Origin: Desulfomicrobium sp.
GTDB taxonomy: Bacteria; Desulfobacterota; Desulfovibrionia; Desulfovibrionales; Desulfomicrobiaceae
Assembly (NCBI GenBank): GCA_003542385.1
Contig: DPKT01000123.1
Span: 1-13,310, forward strand
Reading direction: 5' to 3'
DNA: 13,310 bases
Shown here: in pieces, positions 1 through 8,134 of the stretch
Layout of the letters: every line of letters starts with the position of its first letter
Position numbering within the stretch: the first letter of the stretch is position 1
The notes under the pieces: generated by a model
Told to the model about the DNA's origin: nothing
Databases searched by the model: none
The model's input: the letters and a program-made list of their open reading frames with translations, nothing else
Translations under genes and position numbers: made by a program

Positions 1-155
1 ACGGCATCCTGGACGGCAGCGCCCTCGGCGTGCGCGGCATCGGACGCCACGCCGCATCGACGGTCAACGGCAAACTGCAGGACTACATCGGCGGCGCCGT
101 GATCCTGGCCTTCGGCATCGGCGCCGCGGCGATGCTCTTCACCCTGCTCCGCTAA
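1..155 (+). CDS. nuoL: NADH-quinone oxidoreductase subunit L, C-terminal end (partial)
   Basis: The first 155 bases carry the last 50 codons of an open frame (phase starts at base 3) that ends with TAA at 153-155. The peptide has the pattern of the NuoL C-terminus: a short amphipathic stretch with LDG and STVNGKLQDYIGG, then one hydrophobic segment (AVILAFGIGAAAMLFTLL) that would be the last transmembrane helix. NuoL is the most distal of the three antiporter-like proton-pumping subunits of complex I in the inner membrane, and it normally precedes nuoM and nuoN, as here. Only 23 bases separate it from nuoM, so it is surely in the same transcript. The bulk of the gene, including the proton channel residues and the lateral helix HL, lies outside the window. 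Identification rests on the short tail plus gene order. Confidence 0.85.
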   Translation, partial: GILDGSALGVRGIGRHAASTVNGKLQDYIGGAVILAFGIGAAAMLFTLLR

Positions 156-178
156 CCACGAAACGAGGACTGACCAAC

Positions 179-1714
179 ATGACAGCATCATCCTTTCCGG
201 TCCTGAGCGCGCTCATCTTCTTCCCCCTGGCGGCGTCTCTGGCGCTGCTGGCGGTGAAGGGCGAAGAGGCCGTCCGCAGGCTGACCCTGGCCGCGGGGCT
301 GGCGGAGATCGCGCTGGCGCTCCCGCTGGCGGGTTTCGATCTCGCCTCGGGTGGGTTCCAGTTCGTGGAGAAGGCGTCCTGGGTGCCGCAGTGGGGGCTG
401 ACCTACCATCTCGGCATCGACGGCATCAGCCTGCTCATGATCCTGCTGACCGTGGCCCTCCTGCCGCTGTGCGTGCTCTGCTCCTGGCACTACATCTCCA
501 GGCGCATCAAGGAGTTCCACATCGTCCTGCTGCTCATGACCTCGGCCTGCGTCGGCGTCTTCGCGGCCCTGGACTTCGTGCTCTTCTACCTCTTCTGGGA
601 AGCCATGCTCGTGCCCATGTACCTGCTCATCGCGGTCTGGGGCGGCCCCAACAAGCGCTACGCGTCCATCAAGTTCTTCCTCTACACCCTGGCGGGGTCG
701 ACGCTCCTGCTGGTGGCCATCATCGCGTTCTATGCCGCGGGTGGAACCTTCTCCATCCCGGAACTGATGACCAAGACCTTCAGCCCCAGGCTGCAGTTCT
801 GGGCCTTCCTGGCCATGGCCCTGGCCTTCGCCATCAAGTGCCCCATGTTCCCCTTCCACACCTGGCTCCCGGCCGCCCACGTCGAGGCGCCCACGGCAGG
901 GTCCGTCCTGCTGGCCTCGGTGCTCCTGAAGATGGGCACGTACGGCTTCCTGCGCTTCTGCATGCCCCTGACCCCGGACGCCTGCGTGACCTTCGCCCCT
1001 CTCATGATCGCCCTGTCCCTGGCCTCCATCCTCTACGGAGGGGTCATCGCCCTCGGGCAGAAGGACATGAAGAAGCTCATCGCCTACTCGTCCGTGGGCC
1101 ACATGGGCTTCGTGACCCTGGGCATCTTCCTCTTCAGCCAGCGCGGCGTGGAGGGGGCGGTCATGCAGATGCTCAACCACGGCATCACCACCGGCGGCCT
1201 CTTCATGCTCGTCGGCGCGGCCTACGAGCGCAGCCACAGCCGCGAGATCAGCGAAAACATGGGCCTGGGCAAATACCTGCCGGCCTACATGTTCTTCTTC
1301 GGGCTCTTCTCCCTGTCCTCCCTGGGCTTCCCGGGCACCAACTCCTTCGTGGGCGAGGCCCTGGTCCTGGTGGGCGCGTTCCAGGAGAGCCTGCTGGTCG
1401 GCGGCCTGGCCATCCCCGGCGCCATGCTCGCCGCGGCCTACATGCTGCGCCTGCTGCAGAAACTGGCCTGGGGTGAACCGAGCAAAGGCTCCAAGTTCAC
1501 CGACCTGTGCCCGCGGGAATGGGTCTACCTCGCGCCGCTGGCGGTCTTCGTGCTCTACATCGGCCTGGCCCCGACCATGACGCTCAAGGTCATGGACCCG
1601 TCCATCGACAAACTGCTCAAGGATTTCTCTGCCCGGACCGAGTACGCGGCTACCGCCAGACCCATCAACCTGGCCCATACCCCGATGATGAACGGCAAGG
1701 AGGCAAACCAATGA
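179..1714 (+). CDS. nuoM: NADH-quinone oxidoreductase subunit M (complex I antiporter-like subunit)
   Basis: This 511-residue polytopic membrane protein is one of the Mrp-antiporter-like proton-pumping subunits of complex I. The family's functional residues are visible. Glu141 lies in FWEAMLVPMYLL (the TM5 glutamate, E. coli Glu144). Lys220 lies in FAIKCPMFPFHTWLP, and Lys251 lies in VLLKMGTYGFLRF; these sit 31 residues apart, as do Lys234 and Lys265 in E. coli. Glu393 lies in PGTNSFVGEALVL (E. coli Glu407). The length is usual for NuoM. The ATG at 179 is preceded by CGAGGA about ten bases upstream and matches the hydrophobic N-terminus expected. The stop overlaps the nuoN start as ATGA, indicating translational coupling. 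All key charged residues are present, so it is probably functional. The long antisense frame opposite it is a high-GC shadow. Confidence 0.97.
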   Translation: MTASSFPVLSALIFFPLAASLALLAVKGEEAVRRLTLAAGLAEIALALPLAGFDLASGGFQFVEKASWVPQWGLTYHLGIDGISLLMILLTVALLPLCVLCSWHYISRRIKEFHIVLLLMTSACVGVFAALDFVLFYLFWEAMLVPMYLLIAVWGGPNKRYASIKFFLYTLAGSTLLLVAIIAFYAAGGTFSIPELMTKTFSPRLQFWAFLAMALAFAIKCPMFPFHTWLPAAHVEAPTAGSVLLASVLLKMGTYGFLRFCMPLTPDACVTFAPLMIALSLASILYGGVIALGQKDMKKLIAYSSVGHMGFVTLGIFLFSQRGVEGAVMQMLNHGITTGGLFMLVGAAYERSHSREISENMGLGKYLPAYMFFFGLFSLSSLGFPGTNSFVGEALVLVGAFQESLLVGGLAIPGAMLAAAYMLRLLQKLAWGEPSKGSKFTDLCPREWVYLAPLAVFVLYIGLAPTMTLKVMDPSIDKLLKDFSARTEYAATARPINLAHTPMMNGKEANQ

Positions 1715-3114
1715 CCCTCGCGCTTCTCCCTGAAATCCTGCTTCTGGGGCTCATCGTCCTGATTTTCATCCTCGTGGTCGCGAAACCGGGCAAGGATGTG
1801 GCCGGAACCTGGCTCCCCGTCGGCTGCCTGGCCGTCCTGGCCGCTGCGGGGGCGAGCCTCGGGCAGTCGGCCGTCCTCTTCGGCGGCACCTACCAGGTGG
1901 ACCCCCTGTCCCAATTCATGAAAATGGCCGTGGCCCTGGGGCTGTTCATCGCCGTGACGAACTCCAGAGGCCAGGCGACGCTCAAGGACGAAGTACGCGC
2001 GGATTATACCATGCTGCTGTGCCTGTCGGCCTGGGGCCTCATGCTGCTGGCCAGCTCCGTTGAACTCATGACCATCTACATCTCCCTCGAAATATCCTCC
2101 TACGCCCTCTACGCCCTGATCCCCCTGCGGGCGGGCGACAAGCGCGCGGCCGAGGCGGGGATCAAGTACGTGCTCTTCGGGGCGGCGGCCACGGCGGTCT
2201 CCCTGTACGGGTTCGCCTACATCACCGCGTCCCAGCATACGACCTTTCTCGCTGAGCTCACGACCAAGCCGTGGGACTTCGCCACCAATCCCGGCGCCCT
2301 GGTCGGCCTGATCATGTTCATGGCCGGGTTCATGTACAAGCTGGCCCTGTTCCCCTTCCACTTCTGGTGCCCGGACGTCTACCAGGGCACGAGCAACGAG
2401 ACGGCGGCCTACGCCGCGACCCTGCCCAAGCTCGGGGCCGTGGTCATCCTGGTCCGCCTGGCCTCGCTTCTGGTGCCGGGTCAGCCCGGCATGACCATCC
2501 TGGCCGTCCTGGGCGCGGTGTCCATGACCTTCGGCAACCTCTCGGCACTGGTCCAGGACGACGTGAAGCGCATGCTCGGCTACTCCTCCATCGCTCACGC
2601 CGGATACGTCGTCATCGGCCTGGTGGCCGGGACCGCCGAGGGACTGGCCTCGGCCTCGTTCTACGCGCTGATCTACATCCTCATGAACCTGACCTGCTTC
2701 TGGGTCGTCTGCCACCTGTCCAAGGACGGCCGGAACATGCGCTACGCGGATCTGGACGGGCTGCACCAGCGCAGCCCTGTCTTCGCCTTCGTCCTGGCCG
2801 TGGCCGCGTTCTCCCTGGTCGGTCTGCCGCCCACCGCCGGGTTCATGGGCAAGCTCTTCCTGCTGACCGCGGCCTGGGGCCGGGGCTATGACTGGCTGGT
2901 CATCATCGCGGCCCTGAACACGGCCATCTCGATCTACTTCTATCTGAGCCTGGTCCGGCATGCCTACACGCATGACCCGTCATCCGCGCTTGAAACCAAG
3001 AACAGCGGACTGGCTCTGGGCACACTTTTCGCGGCCGTTCTCCTGGCGCTCGGCATCCTGCCGGGCCCCGTCTACGAGTTGGCCGCGCAGGCCGGCAAAT
3101 CGCTTTTGCCGTAA
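1711..3114 (+). CDS. nuoN: NADH-quinone oxidoreductase subunit N
   Basis: This 467-residue membrane subunit is the third antiporter-like proton channel of complex I. Conserved charged residues are in place: Glu127 in IYISLEISSYALYAL, Lys210 in FMYKLALFPFHFWCPDVY, Lys240 in TLPKLGAVVIL and Lys381 in GFMGKLFLL. The 30-residue gap between Lys210 and Lys240 and the later lysine match E. coli Lys217, Lys247 and Lys395. The start is taken at 1711 because a perfect AAGGAGG lies at 1697-1703 and the ATG overlaps the nuoM stop (ATGA). The same frame stays open further upstream inside nuoM, but that part has no membrane character and is an artefact. The gene closes the nuo cluster; the lactate permease follows after 53 bases. 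Confidence 0.96.
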   Translation: MTLALLPEILLLGLIVLIFILVVAKPGKDVAGTWLPVGCLAVLAAAGASLGQSAVLFGGTYQVDPLSQFMKMAVALGLFIAVTNSRGQATLKDEVRADYTMLLCLSAWGLMLLASSVELMTIYISLEISSYALYALIPLRAGDKRAAEAGIKYVLFGAAATAVSLYGFAYITASQHTTFLAELTTKPWDFATNPGALVGLIMFMAGFMYKLALFPFHFWCPDVYQGTSNETAAYAATLPKLGAVVILVRLASLLVPGQPGMTILAVLGAVSMTFGNLSALVQDDVKRMLGYSSIAHAGYVVIGLVAGTAEGLASASFYALIYILMNLTCFWVVCHLSKDGRNMRYADLDGLHQRSPVFAFVLAVAAFSLVGLPPTAGFMGKLFLLTAAWGRGYDWLVIIAALNTAISIYFYLSLVRHAYTHDPSSALETKNSGLALGTLFAAVLLALGILPGPVYELAAQAGKSLLP

Positions 3115-3167
3115 CGCTTCTGGCTTGGGGAAAATCCGGTACAACATTTAACGCATTTGGAGCTTCT

Positions 3168-4796
3168 ATGAATTGGATTCAGGTTTACGACCCCTTTAAC
3201 AGTATTGTCGGATCCGCCCTCATTGCGGCGATACCGCTCTACATCCTCTTCTTCATGCTGGCCGTGAAGAGAGCCAAGGGGCATTTCGCCGCGGGCCTGG
3301 CCGTGCTCGGCGCCCTGATCGTGGCGGTGGCCATCTGGGGCATGCCCGCACAGCTGGCCGCATCCTCCTTCCTCTACGGCGCCGGGGTCGGCATCTTCCC
3401 CATCGTCTGGATCGTCGTCACCGCCATCTGGGTCTACAACATGACCGTCGAGAGCGGGCAGTTCGAGATCATCAAGAGCTCCCTGGCCACCATCACCGAA
3501 GACCGGCGCCTGCAGGCCATCTTCATCGCCTTCGCCTTCGGCTCCTTCATCGAGGGTACCGCCGGCTTCGGCACGCCCGTGGCCATTACCGCGGCCATGC
3601 TCGTCGGCCTGGGCTTCAACCCCCTCTACGCCGCCGGCCTGTGTCTCATCGCCAACACCGCACCCGTGGCCTTCGGCGCCCTGGGTATTCCGATCATCGC
3701 CGTGGCCGAACTGACCAAGCTCGATGTCATGCACATCAGCGCCATCACCGGCCGCCAGCTGCCCTTCCTGTCCATCATCGTGCCCCTGTGGCTGTCCGTG
3801 ACCATGTGCGGCTTCAAGCGCTCCATGGAAGTGCTGCCGGCGTGCATCGTGGCCGGGCTCTGCTTTGCGGTCACCCAGTTCGTGACCTCAAACTACATCG
3901 GCCCCATGCTGCCCGACGTCCTCTCGGCCATCGCCACCATCGTCGGCCTGGGCATGTTCCTGAAGGTCTGGCAGCCCAAGAGCATCTGGCGCTTCCCCAA
4001 CGAGCCCGCCTCCACCGGCAAGGCCGTCTGCAACTACTCCCAGGCCGAGGTCATCCGCGCCTGGATGCCCTGGATCATCCTCGCCGCCATGGTCTTCATC
4101 TGGGGCCTCAAGCCCGTGCAGGACATGATGAAGTCCACGGTCATCACCTTCGCCTGGCCGGGCCTCGATTCCCTGATCAGCAAGACCGTGCCCGTCGTGG
4201 CCCAGGACACCGTCTACAAGGCCATGTACAAGTTCAACTACCTGACCTCCCCCGGCACCGCCGTCCTCATCGCCGGCATCCTGTCCCTGTCCGTGCTGCC
4301 CAACTACGGCGCCGGCCGCGCCGTGGCCTGCTTCGGCAAGACCGTGGTGCAGCTGCGCTTCCCCATCGTGACCATCGCCATGATCGTGGGCCTGGCCTAC
4401 CTCATGAACTACTCCGGCATGAGCTCCACCCTGGGCCTGGCCTTCGCCCAGACCGGCCACTTCTTCCCGCTCTTCTCGCCGGTCATCGGCTGGCTGGGCG
4501 TGTTCCTGACCGGCTCCGACACGTCCTCGAACCTGCTCTTCGGCAACCTGCAGATGACCACCGCCCAGCAGATCGGCGTGTCCCCGGAACTGTGCGTGGC
4601 CGCCAACTCCTCCGGCGGCGTCACCGGCAAGATGATCTCCCCGCAGTCCATCTCCGTGGCCACGGCCGCGGCCAACATGGTCGGCGAGGAAGGCAACCTC
4701 TTCCTCTTCACCCTCAAACACTCCATCGCGATGATCATCTTCATCAGCGTGCTGACATATCTCCAAGCCTACCCCTTGAGCTGGATGCTGCCCTAA
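3168..4796 (+). CDS. lldP: L-lactate permease (LctP family)
   Basis: This 542-residue inner-membrane secondary transporter belongs to the lactate permease family (TC 2.A.14), which imports L-/D-lactate and sometimes glycolate with protons or sodium. Family signatures are clear: FGSFIEGTAGFGTPVAIT at about residues 124-141, NTAPVAFGALGIPI shortly after, GSDTSSNLLFGNLQ from residue 449 and AANSSGGVTGKMISPQ from residue 478. About 12-14 hydrophobic segments span the protein, and the length is normal. The start at 3168 is supported by TTGGAG five bases upstream and by the typical N-terminus (MNWIQVYDP). No terminator is visible in the 53 bases after nuoN, so read-through from the nuo operon is possible, and a strong terminator follows at 4857. 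Lactate as the main electron donor would suit a sulfate reducer. The exact substrate (lactate or glycolate) cannot be told from sequence. Confidence 0.93.
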   Translation: MNWIQVYDPFNSIVGSALIAAIPLYILFFMLAVKRAKGHFAAGLAVLGALIVAVAIWGMPAQLAASSFLYGAGVGIFPIVWIVVTAIWVYNMTVESGQFEIIKSSLATITEDRRLQAIFIAFAFGSFIEGTAGFGTPVAITAAMLVGLGFNPLYAAGLCLIANTAPVAFGALGIPIIAVAELTKLDVMHISAITGRQLPFLSIIVPLWLSVTMCGFKRSMEVLPACIVAGLCFAVTQFVTSNYIGPMLPDVLSAIATIVGLGMFLKVWQPKSIWRFPNEPASTGKAVCNYSQAEVIRAWMPWIILAAMVFIWGLKPVQDMMKSTVITFAWPGLDSLISKTVPVVAQDTVYKAMYKFNYLTSPGTAVLIAGILSLSVLPNYGAGRAVACFGKTVVQLRFPIVTIAMIVGLAYLMNYSGMSSTLGLAFAQTGHFFPLFSPVIGWLGVFLTGSDTSSNLLFGNLQMTTAQQIGVSPELCVAANSSGGVTGKMISPQSISVATAAANMVGEEGNLFLFTLKHSIAMIIFISVLTYLQAYPLSWMLP

Positions 4797-4856
4797 CCCT
4801 CCGTCATCGAACGATGCCGGAGAGGACTGCCGTACACCGGCTCCCTCCCTCCCCAC

Positions 4857-4893
4857 GGCCGCCTGCCTCCCCACAAGGCAGGCGGCCTTTCTT
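4857..4893 (+). terminator. Rho-independent terminator after lldP
   Basis: A perfect 11-bp GC-rich stem is formed by GGCCGCCTGCC at 4857-4867 and GGCAGGCGGCC at 4877-4887, with a 9-nt loop. It is followed on the + strand by TTTCTT at 4888-4893. It sits 61 bases after the lactate permease stop and would end the nuo-lldP transcript. The opposite strand lacks a T-tract after the stem, so it is not clearly bidirectional for the converging permease gene. Confidence 0.9.
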
Positions 4894-4951
4894 CTCGCGC
4901 TGGAACATGGCGATCAGTGGAGACGCTCTGGCTCCGTTGCGCCCGCACCCG

Positions 4952-6853
4952 TCACAGCGGCCAAAAGAAGAGCAACAGCGGAAGACTTACCGTAAGGACG
5001 AGAATGTCCATCGGCAGCCCCATGCGCCAGTAATCGCCGAAACGGAACCCGCCGGGGCCGAGGATCAGGGTGTTGTTCTGGTGTCCGATGGGCGTCAGGA
5101 AGGCGCAGGAAGCCCCGATGGCCACGGCCATGAGAAAGGTGTCCGGATTGACTCCCAGCCGAAGCGCCGCGCCCAGACCGATGGGAGCCATCACGGCCGC
5201 GGTTGCCGTGTTGTTCATGAAATCGGTCAGCAACATGGTCGAGACCATGACCACCACCAGGCCGGCAAAGGCATTGCCCTGCGCCAGATTTTCCAGCAGC
5301 AGCCGTGCAAGCAGGTCGGCCGTGCCGGTGCTCTGCATGGCGTCGGCAACCGGCAGGAGCGCCCCCAGCAGCACGACCACGGGCCAGTCGACCGCCTCGT
5401 AGACGGTGCGCAGCGGAACGGTTCGCAGCGCCATGGACGCCAGCACCCCGGCAGCGAAGGACACCGCTGCGGAAAGAAGGCCCAGGGCGGTCGCGACTAC
5501 CGACACGGCCAGAATCCCCGCAGCCAAGAGGGCCTTCCGCTTGTCCGGGATGCTGAGATCCCGTTGCGCCAGGGGCACGCAGCCGAAACTGTTCGCGAAC
5601 TCGTTCAAGACGTCGAGCCGACCCTGAACGAGCAGCACGTCGCCGGGCTTGAACTTGAGGGAACGCAATCTCGCGACGGTGAATGCACCCTGCCGGGCTA
5701 CGGCCAGCAGGTTGATGCCGTATCGGCTGCGCAGCAGCAGATCGCTCGCGGAGCTCCCGACAATCCTGGCTTCCGGCAGCACGGCCATTTCAGCCAACCC
5801 GGCATCCGTGTCGTGAGCGAATCCTTCGGGCTTGCCGAAGCGCTCTTCGAGACCTGCGTCCGGCCCGGAGCTGCCGGCGTTTTCCGTCATGCCGGAGCCT
5901 TCCCCGCCGGCCGCCTTCAGCCCGATATCGCTTCCAGCGGGACCACCTGAACCCGCCTGCGTTTTGTATTCCTCCAACTTGAGGTCAAGTCGGGACAGCA
6001 CCTCCGCCAGGACACCGGCATTCGCTTCCAGCACGAGGACGTCTCCGCCCCGCAGAATCTTGCCGGGCCTGGGCGAACGCACGTAGACGTCGTTGCGGAC
6101 CAGATCCAGCAGCTGCGCATCGAGATCGGCCAACACGTCCGTCACCTCGCGGACCTGTTTGCCTTCGACGGCGCTGCCCGCTGGTACGCGAAGCTCGGTA
6201 ATGTACGTGCTGGTCTCGAAACCGGCGGTTCCGGCCTGCTTCAGCGCCGGAACCAGGCGCCAGCCGACGAGGGCGATGAAGACGATGCCGACGGCGGACA
6301 ACGGCAAGCCCACCATGGAGAAATCGAACATGCCGAAGGCGCTCATGTCCGGCTTGGCGGCGCGAAACCCTGAAATGATCAGATTGGGCGGGGTTCCGAT
6401 CAGGGTCATGGTGCCGCCGAGGATCGACCCGAAAGCCAGAGGCATCAGAATCTTCCCCGGAGGGAGGTCGAGCCTGCGTGCGACCTGGATGGCGACCGGC
6501 ATCAGCAGAGCCAATGCACCCACATTGTTCATGAACGCCGACAGAACAGCGCCCAGCGCAGCCAGCGCGGCTATGCTCGCCGTGGGTTTGGCGTCTCCCG
6601 GCAGCACGATTCTGCTCAAGACGTCTACGGCCCCGGAAAGCTGCAGGGCGCGACTGAGCACGAGCACGCAGGCCACGGTGACCACAGCCGGGTGGCCGAA
6701 ACCGGCAAAGGCCTCCCCCGGAGCGACCAAACCGAAGACGACGCAGGCCAGCAACGCCCCGACCGCCACCATGTCATGCCGCCACCTGCCCCAGATGAAC
6801 ATGCCGATGGTGCCCGCAATGACAATCAAAATCGCAGCCTGGTCGTGGTCCAT
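4952..6853 (-). CDS. SLC13/DASS-type anion permease with two RCK_C (TrkA_C) domains
   Basis: This 633-residue inner-membrane transporter belongs to the ArsB/NhaD and SLC13 (divalent anion:sodium symporter) superfamily. The N-terminal membrane half (about 1-205) contains FMNNVGALALLMPVA near 107-121 and GTMTLIGTPPNLIISG near 147-162. The C-terminal membrane half (about 440-633) repeats the pattern with DFMNNTATAAVMAPI near 544-558 and FLTPIGHQNNTLILGPGG near 585-602. Between them lie two cytoplasmic RCK_C/TrkA_C ligand-binding domains (about 215-292 and 355-432), joined by a Gly/Ser-rich linker of about 55 residues. The ATG is preceded by GGAGG (6859-6863 on this strand) with five-base spacing. 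The architecture resembles E. coli YfbS and other putative sulfate/anion permeases. In a sulfate reducer sulfate or another small oxyanion is a reasonable guess, but the substrate is not shown by the sequence. A candidate operator lies 40-67 bases upstream. Confidence 0.88.
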   Translation of the reverse strand: MDHDQAAILIVIAGTIGMFIWGRWRHDMVAVGALLACVVFGLVAPGEAFAGFGHPAVVTVACVLVLSRALQLSGAVDVLSRIVLPGDAKPTASIAALAALGAVLSAFMNNVGALALLMPVAIQVARRLDLPPGKILMPLAFGSILGGTMTLIGTPPNLIISGFRAAKPDMSAFGMFDFSMVGLPLSAVGIVFIALVGWRLVPALKQAGTAGFETSTYITELRVPAGSAVEGKQVREVTDVLADLDAQLLDLVRNDVYVRSPRPGKILRGGDVLVLEANAGVLAEVLSRLDLKLEEYKTQAGSGGPAGSDIGLKAAGGEGSGMTENAGSSGPDAGLEERFGKPEGFAHDTDAGLAEMAVLPEARIVGSSASDLLLRSRYGINLLAVARQGAFTVARLRSLKFKPGDVLLVQGRLDVLNEFANSFGCVPLAQRDLSIPDKRKALLAAGILAVSVVATALGLLSAAVSFAAGVLASMALRTVPLRTVYEAVDWPVVVLLGALLPVADAMQSTGTADLLARLLLENLAQGNAFAGLVVVMVSTMLLTDFMNNTATAAVMAPIGLGAALRLGVNPDTFLMAVAIGASCAFLTPIGHQNNTLILGPGGFRFGDYWRMGLPMDILVLTVSLPLLLFFWPL

Positions 6854-6892
6854 AACAACCTCCGCTCAGGAATCACCCTGCTGCTGAAACTT

Positions 6893-6920
6893 ATGTCGAC
6901 CATAAGCTTATTCGAGACAT
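6893..6920. promoter_or_regulatory. 28-bp dyad, candidate operator upstream of the SLC13 permease
   Basis: ATGTC at 6893-6897 and GACAT at 6916-6920 flank a perfect 10-bp palindrome, ATAAGCTTAT, at 6902-6911, with four bases on each side. The two outer arms and the core share one centre (6906/6907). It is AT-richer than its surroundings and lies 40-67 bases upstream of the minus-strand permease start, where a repressor or activator site would be expected. The symmetry is seen directly; the role is inferred. I do not recognise it as a known regulator consensus. Confidence 0.45.
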
Positions 6921-6990
6921 TTTCAAATCAAATACGAAACGTCGCCTGCAATCACCGCTTCGCTCAATCCCCGGAATTCCCAAAAATCAG

Positions 6991-7031
6991 CTGACATGTC
7001 CCTGCCTCGAACCGGATAAAAGCAGTAAAAT
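6991..7031 (+). promoter_or_regulatory. Possible sigma-70-type promoter for the HNH gene
   Basis: CTGACA at 6991-6996 resembles a -35 box. It is followed after 18 bases by GATAAA (7015-7020), a weak -10 match. TAAAAT at 7026-7031 is a better -10 but lacks a matching -35. Both lie 50-65 bases before the HNH start in the AT-rich intergenic stretch between two divergent genes. The evidence is pattern only and weak. Confidence 0.25.
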
Positions 7032-7080
7032 TAGAGCATTCCCCTACTGACATTTCCTCCCTTGGACGCTACAAAGCCCC

Positions 7081-8022
7081 ATGCTTGAGCCACCATTCAC
7101 CTTTCCGCCCATTCGTCAGGATACCAACAGAAGCACTTGGCCGGCCGAGACCCTCGGCCGGGCGCCGTACAAGCCATTCCTGCTCCTGGCCGTGCTCGAC
7201 CTCATGGAGGCTGGCAGGGTCACGGAAAACCGGATCGTGCCCGACCAGGACCTGACCGACGCGTTCCTGCTCTACTGGAACGCCATCCTGCCCGACCGCC
7301 TGCGCCCGAGCATCCACCTGCCCTTCTTTCATCTGCGGACAGACGGGTTCTGGACGCTCCACCCGGTCCCCGGCAAGGCGCTGCCCGCCACGGAGCCGTC
7401 CTCCTGGAGGAACGTGCGAGAGCGATACGCCTTCGCGTCTTTGGACGAGGAAATTTTCGAACGACTGAAGAACCCCATCAACCGCGCAACGGCTCGGCTG
7501 GGACTGATTCGCCGCTGCTTCGTCCCAATGTTGGAAAAACCCCTGCTCGATCTGGCCAATACCCAAGTCTCGGCCTTCAACTACGCCGACAGCCTCCTCC
7601 GGGAAGCGCCGGTGCCCTACGAACAACCCGTGGAAAAACCCGTCCGCGACCAGGCATTCCGCAGGGTCATCGTCAAGGTCTACGACCACCGCTGCGCCCT
7701 GTGCGGCATCCGCATCATCTCCCCGGACAGCCGCACCGCGGTCGACGCCGCCCACATCAAGGACTGGGCCGTGTCCCACGACGACAGCCCCTCCAACGGA
7801 CTGGCCCTGTGCAAGCTCTGCCACTGGACCTTCGACAGCGGCCTGGTTGGCTTCGACGACGACTACCGCGTCATCGTCGCCCGCTCCATAACCCGGGACG
7901 GCAACCTGCCCGGCCACATCCAGCAGTTCGCGCACCGGCCCATGATCCTGCCGGAGAGAGAATGTTACTACCCTGCGCCGGAGAATCTGGCTTGGCATCG
8001 GCAACTCTTCAAGCTCAGCTAA
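7081..8022 (+). CDS. HNH restriction-type endonuclease (COG3440-like, possible phosphorothioate-DNA reader)
   Basis: This 313-residue soluble protein has two recognisable parts. The N-terminal part (about 20-95) has GRAPYKPFLLLAVLDLMEAG and PFFHLRTDGFW, the pattern seen in the sulfur-binding (SBD) half of phosphorothioate-dependent McrA-like enzymes (more often APHKPLLLL and YPFWRL). The C-terminal part (about 195-260) is an HNH nuclease: Cys205-x2-Cys208, DAAHIKDW with His225, SNGLALCKLCHWTFDSGL with Asn239, Cys244, Cys247 and His248. The four cysteines suggest a structural zinc. Enzymes of this kind cut modified or foreign DNA. The catalytic core is complete, so it should be active. No Shine-Dalgarno is visible before the ATG. 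No dnd genes or partner methyltransferase are seen nearby. HNH assignment is firm; recognition of phosphorothioate DNA is inferred from family resemblance only. Confidence 0.82.
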   Translation: MLEPPFTFPPIRQDTNRSTWPAETLGRAPYKPFLLLAVLDLMEAGRVTENRIVPDQDLTDAFLLYWNAILPDRLRPSIHLPFFHLRTDGFWTLHPVPGKALPATEPSSWRNVRERYAFASLDEEIFERLKNPINRATARLGLIRRCFVPMLEKPLLDLANTQVSAFNYADSLLREAPVPYEQPVEKPVRDQAFRRVIVKVYDHRCALCGIRIISPDSRTAVDAAHIKDWAVSHDDSPSNGLALCKLCHWTFDSGLVGFDDDYRVIVARSITRDGNLPGHIQQFAHRPMILPERECYYPAPENLAWHRQLFKLS

Positions 8023-8113
8023 GGACTGCGCCATGGATTTTCCGTAACAACCCAATCCATACATAAAGCTGTTCCCGAAACTTTGACAACACAACAAGAA
8101 CACTTCTGACGAA

Positions 8114-8134
8114 TTTCAATTCATCATATTGAAA
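8114..8134. promoter_or_regulatory. Dyad directly upstream of the Nudix gene (candidate operator)
   Basis: TTTCAAT at 8114-8120 and ATTGAAA at 8128-8134 are perfect 7-bp inverted arms around a 7-base spacer. The site ends seven bases before the Nudix ATG, where a ribosome-binding site would normally lie, and no such site is seen. A perfect TTGACA (-35-like) occurs upstream at 8083-8088, though no good -10 follows at normal spacing. It could be an operator over the transcription start or an RNA hairpin limiting translation. Sequence symmetry is seen; function is inferred. Confidence 0.4.

Noticed and set aside
1507..1710. Upstream in-frame extension of nuoN
   Set aside because: It lies within nuoM, has no membrane character, and the ATG at 1711 has a perfect Shine-Dalgarno and the family N-terminus.
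188..1711. 507-codon open frame on the - strand across nuoM
   Set aside because: It is a shadow of a high-GC gene: the peptide is rich in Gly, Gln, Glu, Arg and His with no membrane or domain pattern, and it lies opposite a certain nuoM.
4805..4816. Small palindrome CATCGAACGATG after lldP as a second terminator
   Set aside because: The stem has only five base pairs with a two-base loop and no T-tract; the strong terminator lies 40 bases further on.
3641..5950. 769-codon + strand frame across lldP and the SLC13 gene
   Set aside because: It runs through two real genes and a terminator; the composition is Arg/His/Pro-rich without recognisable domains.
6093..6887. 264-codon + strand frame opposite the SLC13 gene start
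   Set aside because: It is antisense shadow of a well-supported membrane protein gene; no motif or ribosome-binding site.
7069..8103. 344-codon - strand frame opposite the HNH gene
   Set aside because: The HNH motifs are on the + strand; the antisense peptide shows no domain.
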